Origin: Glutamicibacter creatinolyticus
GTDB lineage: Bacteria > Actinomycetota > Actinomycetes > Actinomycetales > Micrococcaceae
Reading direction: 5' to 3'
Length of the DNA stretch: 64,000 nucleotides
Assembly (NCBI RefSeq): GCF_006094275.1
Contig: NZ_CP034412.1
Location: 1,426,001-1,490,000, forward strand
Every line of letters begins with the position of its first letter. The first letter of the stretch is position 1. The translations under genes and the position numbers were made by a program. Below, piece after piece: positions 8,717-17,930 of the stretch. The notes under the pieces were generated by a model. That model worked only from the letters and a program-made list of their open reading frames with translations, was not told where the DNA came from and ran no database searches.

Positions 8717-9964
8717 TCAGGATTGAGATGGTCGGGCTTCAACAGCGGTCACGGTTGTAGGGGTGAACAACCACGCCACGACACCCACTAGGCATACGGC
8801 GCCTGAAGCGCTCAGCGCCACTTGGTAGTTAATGTGATCTGCCATAAACCCGGCGATAAGCGGTCCGATGATCGCACCCAAGTCGGTGGCCATTTGGAAT
8901 CCTGCCAACGCCTTGCCACCATTACGCCCAGCCCCAATGACATCCGCTACGGCTGCCTGCTGGGCTGGACCCAGGATGCCGCCACCGAAGCCGGCGAGGA
9001 TGGAAAAGATGATGAAGGCCGGCAGGGAAGTGAAGTAGCCCATTAGGACGATGGAGGAGAGCAGAATGGCCATGCCAAGAAGAACAGGCTTCTTGCGTCC
9101 AATCGCGTCCGTCAGCTTTCCGGAGAACGTCAGGGCGACACCATTGCCCACGGCGAAAATGGCCAGGGAGATACCCGCCACGCGTTGTCCGGTTCCCTCA
9201 CCGAAGACCGCCAGGGCAAAGAGGGGGATCATTGAGGTGCGGATGCCGAAGGCCAGCCAACCGTAGCTGAAACCGGAGGCCATCGCCGCGCGGAAGGTGG
9301 GGGAGCGCAGAGCTTCACGAGTGGTCAACACCGGTACGGGCGCGCTCGGCTCAGCCACTTCGTTGTCTTCAAGTTTTTCCTGCACCGGTTTGCGTGCCAG
9401 GGCAAAGTACACCACGGCTGCGGCGATCAACAGCGCCACACCATAGATGAGGAAGGGCAGGCGCATTCCAAAGGGGGCCAGTAGGCTGCCGAAGACTGGT
9501 CCCATGACATTGCCCAGCAGGAACGCGCCGGCGTACATCCCTGAAATCCGCCCGCGTGATCCATCCGGCGCCAATCGGGCGATGAGCGCCATGGCCGAGA
9601 TCGTGAACATGGTGGAACCAAAACCGCCAAGCCCACGGGCAACCAATAGCTGTGTGTAGTCCTGGACCGCGGCACAGAGCAAGGTGGACACGGCAACCAG
9701 CGACACTCCGGTCACATAGATTTTCGGTTCGCCCAGCTTGGCGGTCAGTACTCCGGCCACGGGCGCGAAAATCAGCCGCGCAAACGCAAAGATGCTAACA
9801 ATGATGCTGGCGGCTGCTGCGCCCACATCAAAGCTCACCGCGTACTGCGGAAGGATGGGGGCAATCAAGCCGAAACCGAGGGCAATGATGAACGCGGCAA
9901 TCAGTAGAATGGTGATCTCGCGGGGAACCCGCAGGCGTTCGGTGCGTGGAGCAATCTTGGGCAT
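8717..9964 (-). CDS. MFS transporter, drug/solute efflux type
   Basis: Integral membrane protein of 415 residues with about twelve hydrophobic segments in two halves, separated by a charged loop around residues 195-215 (RKPVQEKLEDNE). The loop after the second segment (GVLTAKLGEPK) resembles MFS motif A, and RISGMYAGAFLLGNVMGPVFG resembles the antiporter motif C region. This fits drug:H+ antiporter-like MFS proteins, but substrate cannot be assigned. It starts 106 bases from divergent ftsY and ends about 120 bases before the start of the propeller gene on the same strand. No clear ribosome-binding site precedes the ATG. Confidence 0.88.
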   Translation of the reverse strand: MPKIAPRTERLRVPREITILLIAAFIIALGFGLIAPILPQYAVSFDVGAAAASIIVSIFAFARLIFAPVAGVLTAKLGEPKIYVTGVSLVAVSTLLCAAVQDYTQLLVARGLGGFGSTMFTISAMALIARLAPDGSRGRISGMYAGAFLLGNVMGPVFGSLLAPFGMRLPFLIYGVALLIAAAVVYFALARKPVQEKLEDNEVAEPSAPVPVLTTREALRSPTFRAAMASGFSYGWLAFGIRTSMIPLFALAVFGEGTGQRVAGISLAIFAVGNGVALTFSGKLTDAIGRKKPVLLGMAILLSSIVLMGYFTSLPAFIIFSILAGFGGGILGPAQQAAVADVIGAGRNGGKALAGFQMATDLGAIIGPLIAGFMADHINYQVALSASGAVCLVGVVAWLFTPTTVTAVEARPSQS

Positions 9965-10070
9965 ATGTGCTTTGCCCGCTGAATCCGTACCGGGCAGCGC
10001 GGGCTAACCAGCTTCCTTGTCAGGGGAGTGTTAACGGATTGAACTGCCAGCCAACATCATAGTCTGTGAG

Positions 10071-11270
10071 ATGATTCTAAACGTGACTGATCAGCTTTTG
10101 ACCATAATCATCGTGATCGCAGTCATAGCGATCGTCGGCATTGGAACCATCGCGTTGGTTTCCAAGGGCCGCAAACCCAAGACCCCCTACACCAGCGAAC
10201 GCGACGCTAATGATCCGCCGGCCGGTACCGGAACCCTCACCGAGGAACGCCCGGACACCGATACGCTGCCCCCCGAGGCTCCAGCTACTGGTGCAACGGC
10301 ACCGACGGTTGAAGAAGAGCCGGCGCTCCAGCTGGAGGTTCCGGCCCCGGTGCAGGGCCGTCTGGCCCGTCTGCGTGCCCGACTGACAAAGTCGAACAAC
10401 GTTTTCTCCAAGGGTCTGTTGGCCCTGCTCAGCCAGGACAACATCGATGATGACGTCTGGGACGAGATCGAAGAAAACCTGCTCATGGCAGACCTGGGGA
10501 CCGAACCGACCCTCGAACTCGTTGACGCATTGCGTGAGCGGGTCAAGATCGAGGGCAGCAAGGACCCGGCTCGCGTCAAGGCAATGTTGCGCGAGGAACT
10601 GCTGAAGCTGGTGGATCCTTCCATGGACCGCAACTACCTTCCGGAGCCGCATCCGGACCGCCCGAGCATCCTGATGGTGGTCGGTGTCAACGGCGTTGGC
10701 AAGACGACCACCATCGGCAAGATGGCCCGTGTGCTGGTCGCCGAGGACAAGGACGTGCTGCTGGGAGCGGCAGATACCTTCCGCGCCGCCGCGGCAGAGC
10801 AGCTGGCGACCTGGGGTGACCGGGTTGGCGTTCCCACCGTCCGCTCCGAAATCGATGGCGCGGACCCGGCCTCGGTAGCGTACGAAGCCGTTGCCGCGGG
10901 CATCGACCAGCAGGTGGACATCGTCATGATCGACACCGCGGGACGACTGCAGAACAAGGTCGGCCTGATGGACGAACTGGGCAAGATCAAACGCGTGGTG
11001 GAAAAGAAGGCAACCGTTGATGAGGTCCTGCTCGTGCTGGACGCAACCACCGGCCAGAACGGACTGTCACAGGCCAAGGTGTTCTCGGAGGTAGTGAATG
11101 TCTCCGGGATCGTGTTGACCAAGCTGGACGGTACCGCCAAGGGTGGCATCGTCGTGGCCATCCAGCGGCAGTTGGGAGTACCGGTCAAGCTGGTGGGGCT
11201 CGGCGAAGGTCCGGATGACCTTGCCCCGTTTGATCCCGAAGAGTTCGTGGACGCCCTGCTCGAAGGGTAG
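10071..11270 (+). CDS. ftsY: Signal recognition particle receptor FtsY
   Basis: SRP receptor GTPase that docks ribosome-nascent-chain complexes at the membrane by pairing with Ffh. The 399-residue protein begins with one hydrophobic segment (about residues 7-30), then an acidic Pro/Glu/Ala-rich linker, then the NG domain. G1 is GVNGVGKTT at 205-213, DTFRAAAAEQL is the SRP-type insertion-box region, and DTAGR and TKLDGTAKGG are the later G motifs. An N-terminal membrane anchor plus acidic linker is usual for actinobacterial FtsY. The GTG at 10083 (MTDQLL) is an alternative start four codons in. A terminator hairpin begins 10 bases after the stop. Confidence 0.97.
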   Translation: MILNVTDQLLTIIIVIAVIAIVGIGTIALVSKGRKPKTPYTSERDANDPPAGTGTLTEERPDTDTLPPEAPATGATAPTVEEEPALQLEVPAPVQGRLARLRARLTKSNNVFSKGLLALLSQDNIDDDVWDEIEENLLMADLGTEPTLELVDALRERVKIEGSKDPARVKAMLREELLKLVDPSMDRNYLPEPHPDRPSILMVVGVNGVGKTTTIGKMARVLVAEDKDVLLGAADTFRAAAAEQLATWGDRVGVPTVRSEIDGADPASVAYEAVAAGIDQQVDIVMIDTAGRLQNKVGLMDELGKIKRVVEKKATVDEVLLVLDATTGQNGLSQAKVFSEVVNVSGIVLTKLDGTAKGGIVVAIQRQLGVPVKLVGLGEGPDDLAPFDPEEFVDALLEG

Positions 11271-11279
11271 CCGCGTAAT

Positions 11280-11311
11280 TTCAGCACCTCGGCAGTAGCC
11301 GGGGTGCTGAA
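11280..11311 (+). terminator. Intrinsic terminator after ftsY
   Basis: Perfect 9-base inverted repeat TTCAGCACC / GGTGCTGAA around a 14-base loop, 10 bases after the ftsY stop and followed by a T-poor AT stretch. Strong stem, imperfect U-tract. Confidence 0.75.
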
Positions 11312-11625
11312 TCATTTAAATGACCGCGAGCAACACGAAACACGCTGAGAGGGACTCCAACTCGGCGGGAACGGGACAGAAGCGAGGCGCCAACGGCTCA
11401 ATGCTATTTCGGCGTGTCGCATCCGGATGCATGGAGGGAGCCCTGAGATTCCGGGAAGTAGTGCTGCCCGTGCGACGTCGTGTGACAGTTACCCAAGCCT
11501 TTTCCCAGAGAAGTCCGGTAAAAACTATGCGCAGGATCGTTGGAATTCCAGCTGTCCAAAGGCATTGACCGGCTTTTCTGCGGGTCAACGCGCGTCTGTG
11601 TCACCAACACGAAGGACCACTGTCT
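11312..11625. other. Intergenic region before acyltransferase gene, nothing recognised
   Basis: About 310 bases between the ftsY terminator and the next start. I found no convincing gene, RNA or repeat. It must hold the promoter of the acyltransferase gene, but no clear -35/-10 pair was seen. Confidence 0.5.
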
Positions 11626-13752
11626 GTGAGCCAGCAGCTGAGCACTAGTCTGTCTGCACCACCAATCAAGCCCCGGTCCAGTTTTCGGGGAGACATTCAG
11701 GGGTTGCGTGCCCTGGCGGTCGGCGTCGTGGTGCTCTACCACTTTTGGCCGCACCGGCTCACCGGGGGCTTCGTGGGCGTGGACGTCTTCTTTGTGATCT
11801 CCGGTTTTCTGATCACCGCGCATTTGATCAGCAAGCCGCCCCGCACGGCGAAGGACATTGGCAAATTCTGGATGCGGCGGGTTAGCCGGCTCCTGCCTGC
11901 CTCGTTCTTGGTGATCCTCTCAAGCATTCTCGCGGTCTGGGCTGTGGCACCTGCCACAGTCTGGCGGGACTGGGGCCTGCAGGGGTTGGCCTCCACCTTC
12001 TATTTCCAGAACTGGTACCTCGCCGGAACGAGCGTGGACTATATGGCAGAAGGTGAGGCCGAGAGCCCCTTCCAGCATTTCTGGTCCCTGTCCGTCGAGG
12101 AACAGTTCTACTTCATCTGGCCGATCATGATTGGTCTGCTGGTGTTCGGGGCGCTGCATGCAGGCATCAAACCCCGCGCTGCAATACTCGGCAGTGTCGG
12201 CACCCTGTTGGTGTGTTCACTGGGCTACTCGGTATACCTGACCGAGCAGAATGCCGGTGTCGCCTATTTCTCCACCTTCACTCGAATGTGGGAGTTTGCG
12301 GTGGGAGCGCTGGTGGCAGCACTTGGCCCCCGCTTCTATGCCGAAAGCCGGACCGGGTTTTCTGCTGTGATGGCCTGGGTAGGGCTGCTTGCCGTCGCCG
12401 GAGCCGTCCTGACCTTCGACGGCAAAACACCGTTCCCCGGAGTGGCTGCTGCCATTCCCGTGGTCGGTACCGCGCTGGTCATCGCCGCGCATTCAAAGCA
12501 CCGCTTCTCACCGGACCGGCTGCTCGGTCTACCCATCATGCGCTTCACCGGGGATAACTCGTATGCCATCTACCTGTGGCATTGGCCAGTCCTAATCTTG
12601 GCTCCCTTTGTCCTGGATGACTTCTTCGCAACCGAAAAGATCATGGCACTGGTGATCACCGTGCTCTTGGCCGTGCTGACACAAAGACTGGTGGAGACCA
12701 GATTCCGCCGGCTCATGGAACGAGTACCGCAGCTGTCCGCACCCCGATTCCTGGTCACCGGGTCGCTCGTGCTGGCCTTGATTGTCGGTGGTTTCCAGCT
12801 CACAAGCCACCAAATGATGCAGGGCGCCAAGGACGTGGACGCCGGAATTGAGCGGGTGAAATCCGAGGTCGGCATTGACTGCTTCGGGGCTTCGGCCATG
12901 AAGGATCCCGACTGTGCAGACCCCTCTGAAGGCTATGAGGTTCTGGCCCCCAGCCCGTTAGTGGCAGAGGAAGACCGGCCGCCGGTATACGAGGATGATT
13001 GTTTTGCGAGCAGTAGTTCAGAATTTTCGGATCGCACGGTGTGCCACTATGGGGAAGAAGACGGGCAGATCAAGGTTGCGCTCGTCGGAAATTCTCATGC
13101 GGGCCACTGGGTACCCGCGCTGGACCCGATTGCCGAACACAATGATTGGTCCATTGATACCTACTTGGCCAGTGCGTGTGCGGTGTTGGGTGAAGAGCAG
13201 GAGTTTGATTCCAAGGAACAGGCAGCTGGCTGTGATGAATACGGGAACTGGGCAATCGAGGAAATCACCAACGGCGACTATGACTTGATCATTTCCTCCA
13301 ATCGGATGTCCGCGCCCATCATGGGCCACTCCCTGGAGGAGAGCGAAGACCCGGCAACAGAAGCCTATGGACAGGTTCTCCAACAGTGGGAATCGTCCGG
13401 CAGCCGCGTCGTGGTCCTGCGCGACACCCCGTGGCCGGGAGAGACGTTGGACAACGTTCCGGACTGCGTCTCGAACAACGATGACGCGGTGCAAGAGTGC
13501 AGCGCGCCGGCGGATACCTGGGTTCCCATGGACCCGCAGGCAGATGCCGTGCAACAACTGGCGAATCCTCGGATTTCCGTTGTCAACATGAATGACTACT
13601 TCTGTTCTAAGGACACCTGCCATTCAGTGATAGGAGGGGTCATGGCGTACTTTGACCATTCCCACTTGAGCGAGACTTTCGCCCAAACTCTCACTGACCC
13701 CTTGCAAAACCGCCTAAGGGAGACTGTCGTCGATAACAGGATGTGGAAGTAA
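11626..13752 (+). CDS. Acyltransferase family 3 / SGNH-domain membrane protein (OafA-like)
   Basis: Membrane O-acyltransferase of 708 residues. The N-terminal half (about 20-390) carries ten or more hydrophobic segments and the acyltransferase-3 hallmarks: DIQGLRALAVGVVVLYHF near the start, GGFVGVDVFFVISGFLI, and SLSVEEQFYFIWP. The C-terminal half is an extracytoplasmic SGNH hydrolase-like domain with GNSHA (S490) and a terminal D677-H-S-H680 pair. This two-domain design is known for enzymes that O-acetylate lipopolysaccharide, peptidoglycan or other cell-surface glycans; the target here is unknown. GTG start with GAAGGA about 10 bases upstream. It stands alone between ftsY and the Ycf46 operon. 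Confidence 0.92.
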   Translation: MSQQLSTSLSAPPIKPRSSFRGDIQGLRALAVGVVVLYHFWPHRLTGGFVGVDVFFVISGFLITAHLISKPPRTAKDIGKFWMRRVSRLLPASFLVILSSILAVWAVAPATVWRDWGLQGLASTFYFQNWYLAGTSVDYMAEGEAESPFQHFWSLSVEEQFYFIWPIMIGLLVFGALHAGIKPRAAILGSVGTLLVCSLGYSVYLTEQNAGVAYFSTFTRMWEFAVGALVAALGPRFYAESRTGFSAVMAWVGLLAVAGAVLTFDGKTPFPGVAAAIPVVGTALVIAAHSKHRFSPDRLLGLPIMRFTGDNSYAIYLWHWPVLILAPFVLDDFFATEKIMALVITVLLAVLTQRLVETRFRRLMERVPQLSAPRFLVTGSLVLALIVGGFQLTSHQMMQGAKDVDAGIERVKSEVGIDCFGASAMKDPDCADPSEGYEVLAPSPLVAEEDRPPVYEDDCFASSSSEFSDRTVCHYGEEDGQIKVALVGNSHAGHWVPALDPIAEHNDWSIDTYLASACAVLGEEQEFDSKEQAAGCDEYGNWAIEEITNGDYDLIISSNRMSAPIMGHSLEESEDPATEAYGQVLQQWESSGSRVVVLRDTPWPGETLDNVPDCVSNNDDAVQECSAPADTWVPMDPQADAVQQLANPRISVVNMNDYFCSKDTCHSVIGGVMAYFDHSHLSETFAQTLTDPLQNRLRETVVDNRMWK

Positions 13753-13856
13753 CAAGAACCTCTCCGTAGGTGGGGAGACTGCCAGCCAGGTGACGTGCCC
13801 CACCCCCAAGAATCATGCGACACCCAGTGGGAAGTGGAGATTCTCAGGAGAATGGA

Positions 13857-13862
13857 TAGAAT
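13857..13862 (+). promoter_or_regulatory. Possible -10 element for the Ycf46-type operon
   Basis: TAGAAT matches a sigma-70-like -10 hexamer and sits about 75 bases before the operon's first start codon. The matching -35 position (GTGGAG) is poor, so this is tentative. Confidence 0.3.
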
Positions 13863-13938
13863 CGTCTCCTGTATGTTTGGATGCCCTAGAGGAGTCCGAG
13901 CTGAGAAGGATCCGAGGAAAGTCGCCGGGAGACGTTAC

Positions 13939-15567
<1,629 letters not shown>

Positions 15568-15578
15568 GGGGAGCACCG

Positions 15579-16010
15579 ATGAGTTTGGAAGTTTTCCTGA
15601 TCCCCGCCGGGATCATGGCGGTCAAGGCCGCGCAGGAACTACATAATGCGAAAAACAGGCAGTACGAGCAGGCTTTTGAGTCCACCCGGATTCAGGACCA
15701 GCAGTTGCTCATTGAGGGGCTGGACGCACTAGGGATCACCGAGCACCAGGTGCAAGGTGAGCTCGTCACCGCGCAGACCAAGGCCGGGGAAGCGGTGTTC
15801 GTCCGCGAGTCGGACCGTTACCTCGCACAGATTAGAAACGAGCAGGAGGCCACCGGAGCACTGGTGCAACAGCTGCACTCGGCGGTTGGTCAGATCCTGC
15901 AACGCAGGAACGTGGAGAAAGTCCAGGCCCAGGCACGCACCATGGGAATGCGCCTCATGGAGCAGCGCGCGGTGGACGGCAGCGTCCAGCTGGTGTTCGA
16001 GGAGGCATAG
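15579..16010 (+). CDS. DUF1257/Ycf35-like small protein
   Basis: Protein of 143 residues starting at the ATG at 15579, which has AGGGGGA about 6 bases upstream. The C-terminal part, LQRRNVEKVQAQARTMGM then AVDGSVQLVFEEA, resembles the end of DUF1257 (Ycf35) proteins, where an alpha helix is followed by a strand of the form DGSIRLVV. The N-terminus (SLEVFLIPAGIMAVKAAQ) is hydrophobic and unlike typical DUF1257, so this is a divergent member at best. DUF1257, DUF2997 and Ycf46 genes are neighbours in other bacteria, which supports the call. It lies 11 bases after the ATPase and its stop touches the next start. Biochemical function unknown. Confidence 0.6.
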   Translation: MSLEVFLIPAGIMAVKAAQELHNAKNRQYEQAFESTRIQDQQLLIEGLDALGITEHQVQGELVTAQTKAGEAVFVRESDRYLAQIRNEQEATGALVQQLHSAVGQILQRRNVEKVQAQARTMGMRLMEQRAVDGSVQLVFEEA

Positions 16011-16238
16011 ATGTCAAAGAAATTCATCGTGACCATTGGCGCGGACGGCTTGATTTCCGCCGAGACCAGCGACATTACCGGGGCCGCCTGCCTGGATGAG
16101 TTGGCCACCATCGAAGCGTTGGTTCCCGACGCACGGGTGCTCGACTCCCGATTGACGGGAGACTACTACCGCGCCGCCGTGCAGGAACAGCACCTGCCGG
16201 TGCAGAATACCGTCAAGGATCAGCAGGGACAGGCATGA
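16011..16238 (+). CDS. DUF2997-like small protein
   Basis: Protein of 75 residues. The pattern of a strand (KFIVTIGADGLISAET), then GAACLDELATIEAL, then a tail with YYRAAV closely follows DUF2997 proteins, which typically read IxIxPDGxVxxxxxGxxGxxCxxxxxxLE followed by TxEYY. Its ATG comes directly after the stop of the preceding gene, and its last four bases overlap the next start (ATGA). DUF2997 has no known activity; the small fold and constant pairing with DUF1257 suggest a partner or substrate of the ATPase, which is inference. Confidence 0.72.
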   Translation: MSKKFIVTIGADGLISAETSDITGAACLDELATIEALVPDARVLDSRLTGDYYRAAVQEQHLPVQNTVKDQQGQA

Positions 16239-17044
16239 ACGTTTCGTTCCGGCAGTTGATGTGGGCGCTGCTGAGCAGTGTAGGAGTGCTCTGGCCGGCC
16301 CTGACAGTGGGACTGGGTTCCTGCGTCGTCTTCTTCTACCGCGGAGTGCGGATGCGCAACTGGCGGTGGCTCATCATCGGCGCCGTAGCGCTGGCCATGA
16401 CCATTTTCACCTTTGCGATGATGCCGGACAGCGGCATCAAGACCATCAACGGATCCTCCGTTTTCTATAACCTGGTGGTCGTCCTGATGCTCGTCAACTG
16501 GTTCGGATCCACGATTGTCGCCCTGGCACTGAACCCGCGCTGGTTGCGTTTTCTGATTGAGACTTCTCCGATGGTGCCGGCGGAGGTGCGCTCCCGCTAC
16601 GGGCAGCCGCAGCGCCAGCGGACCCAGGAACCGCTGCTGGGACAGCAACAGGACCAGCAATGGTGGACCACAACCAACACCTCGTCCACCGGGAAGGCAG
16701 CGGCACCGGCACATGGCACAAGGTCTGGCTTCTCCCACGCCGGGGCGTCTACTTCCTCTGACATCACTGCCGGGCGTCAACTCCCCGTTCGGGAGGAGTT
16801 CACGGGCAACGTGGAGGTCAACCAGGCACGGCCCGCGCAACTGCGGGCGCTGGGCCTACGGCCGTCCGACATTGATTCCATTCTTTCGGCACGCAAACGC
16901 ATTGGCTCTTTCAACAGTTTTGAGGAACTGCTGGAATCCAGCGGGGTGGCGCCGCACGTCCTGCTCCCGTTGCGCTCCAGGCTGGAATTCTCCGGCAACC
17001 CTACGCGCAGTAACCGGCGCGGCTCTCGGACCTTGGACCTGTAA
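16235..17044 (+). CDS. Membrane protein with C-terminal ComEA-type helix-hairpin-helix domain
   Basis: Protein of 269 residues. Three hydrophobic segments lie at about 10-35, 44-63 and 76-98, followed by a Gln/Ser/Thr-rich linker (about 120-185) and a C-terminal domain at about 193-252 (VEVNQARPAQLRALGL, then SFNSFEELLESSGV). That domain matches the ComEA/T2SK-type helix-hairpin-helix: VNxAxxxxLxxLxG, then FxSxxDLLxxxGI. The first hairpin is altered (GLRPSDIDS instead of GIG), so DNA binding is uncertain. It overlaps the preceding gene by 4 bases and the next by 1, so it is a fixed part of the operon. Function unknown; it may tether the ATPase complex to the membrane. Confidence 0.72.
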   Translation: MNVSFRQLMWALLSSVGVLWPALTVGLGSCVVFFYRGVRMRNWRWLIIGAVALAMTIFTFAMMPDSGIKTINGSSVFYNLVVVLMLVNWFGSTIVALALNPRWLRFLIETSPMVPAEVRSRYGQPQRQRTQEPLLGQQQDQQWWTTTNTSSTGKAAAPAHGTRSGFSHAGASTSSDITAGRQLPVREEFTGNVEVNQARPAQLRALGLRPSDIDSILSARKRIGSFNSFEELLESSGVAPHVLLPLRSRLEFSGNPTRSNRRGSRTLDL

Positions 17045-17655
17045 TGCCCAGTGCACTGAGGGTGGCCCGGGTCCTGCATGCCACCCGTGCCGAAGGCCCG
17101 CACCTGCGCAGCGCCATCTGGGTGCAGGGGTGTTCCATTCGCTGTAAGGGCTGCATCAACCCGCACCTGTTCACCGAACGCGGAGGAACACTGCGGGAAG
17201 TTGGTGACATTATTGCCGAGGCCCAACAGCATGAGGTTGAGGGCATCACTCTGATTGGAGGGGAACCCTTTGACCAGGCGGCCGCCGGAGCGGACCTGGC
17301 TGAGGCCGCCCAGGCAGCGGGGCTGGGAGTGCTCACCTTCACCGGTTACACCATGGAGTCCCTTCAGAACCGGGACCCGGACGCGGCGCGACTGATCGAC
17401 GCCACGGATCTGCTGGTGGACGGTCCCTACCGGGAGGATGAACCGGAGACAGAACGCGCGCTGATCGGTTCGGCCAATCAGCGTTTCATCCATCTCAGCT
17501 CGCGCTACGAAGACTACGACCCGGCCTGGGCACCAAACCGGGTGGATGTGAGAATCCATCCGGACGGGACAGTGGAGCTAGGTGGTTTCCTGGACAGTGA
17601 AAATCTGCGTGAGTTCTCTGCCCAAAGTGGCCTATTGCGCCGGCGGCGTTCCTAA
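17044..17655 (+). CDS. Radical SAM protein, NrdG-like (4Fe-4S single cluster)
   Basis: Protein of 203 residues with C30-X3-C34-X2-C37 in VQGCSIRCKGCINPHLF, which binds the radical SAM 4Fe-4S cluster, and the SAM-contacting GGEP at 72-75. Length and layout match anaerobic ribonucleotide reductase activase (NrdG) and related glycyl-radical activases. No nrdD or other glycyl-radical enzyme is in the window, and the gene overlaps the preceding membrane-protein gene by one base, so it more likely serves the Ycf46 operon. Target unknown. A strong terminator follows 46 bases after the stop and closes the operon. Confidence 0.85.
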   Translation: MPSALRVARVLHATRAEGPHLRSAIWVQGCSIRCKGCINPHLFTERGGTLREVGDIIAEAQQHEVEGITLIGGEPFDQAAAGADLAEAAQAAGLGVLTFTGYTMESLQNRDPDAARLIDATDLLVDGPYREDEPETERALIGSANQRFIHLSSRYEDYDPAWAPNRVDVRIHPDGTVELGGFLDSENLREFSAQSGLLRRRRS

Positions 17656-17701
17656 AACCGGCATTGTGAGGTTCGAACAACTCTAACGGCTACCATCGTG
17701 C

Positions 17702-17737
17702 GGCGGTCGGGGAACACTTGTGTGTTCCCCGACCGCC
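17702..17737 (+). terminator. Strong intrinsic terminator closing the five-gene operon
   Basis: Perfect 16-base inverted repeat (17702-17717 with 17722-17737) around the 4-base loop TTGT, followed by ATCGGTTTTT. This is a textbook intrinsic terminator. Confidence 0.92.
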
Positions 17738-17753
17738 ATCGGTTTTTCTGGGA

Positions 17754-17794
17754 GTAACGTCCCCGTAACCGCAATGACCCGCAGCCGTTACGGG
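17754..17794 (+). promoter_or_regulatory. Candidate nitrogen-regulator (GlnR-type) site upstream of amt
   Basis: Two GTAAC half-sites at 17754 and 17765 are separated by 6 bases, the spacing of actinobacterial GlnR boxes (GTnAC-n6-GaAAC). The second half-site is also the left arm of an 8-base inverted repeat, CCCGTAAC at 17762-17769 with GTTACGGG at 17787-17794. It lies about 140-180 bases upstream of the ammonium transporter gene. Assignment to GlnR is inference. Confidence 0.4.
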
Positions 17795-17930
17795 ACAACT
17801 ATTTTTGTCATCAAACCGAAACGCAGACCAGCGCACAGCCGAAACAACTTCCCAGCAAGATTAAGTTCGTGGGGATGCCCAAGGACGTGTACCGCCCCTT
17901 GCAATCAAGCAAAGAGACACTTTTGCGAAG

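Noticed and set aside
17671-17678. GGTTCGAA resembling a tRNA T-loop after the radical SAM gene
   Set aside because: The flanking bases do not form a T-stem and no acceptor, D or anticodon arms can be drawn around it.
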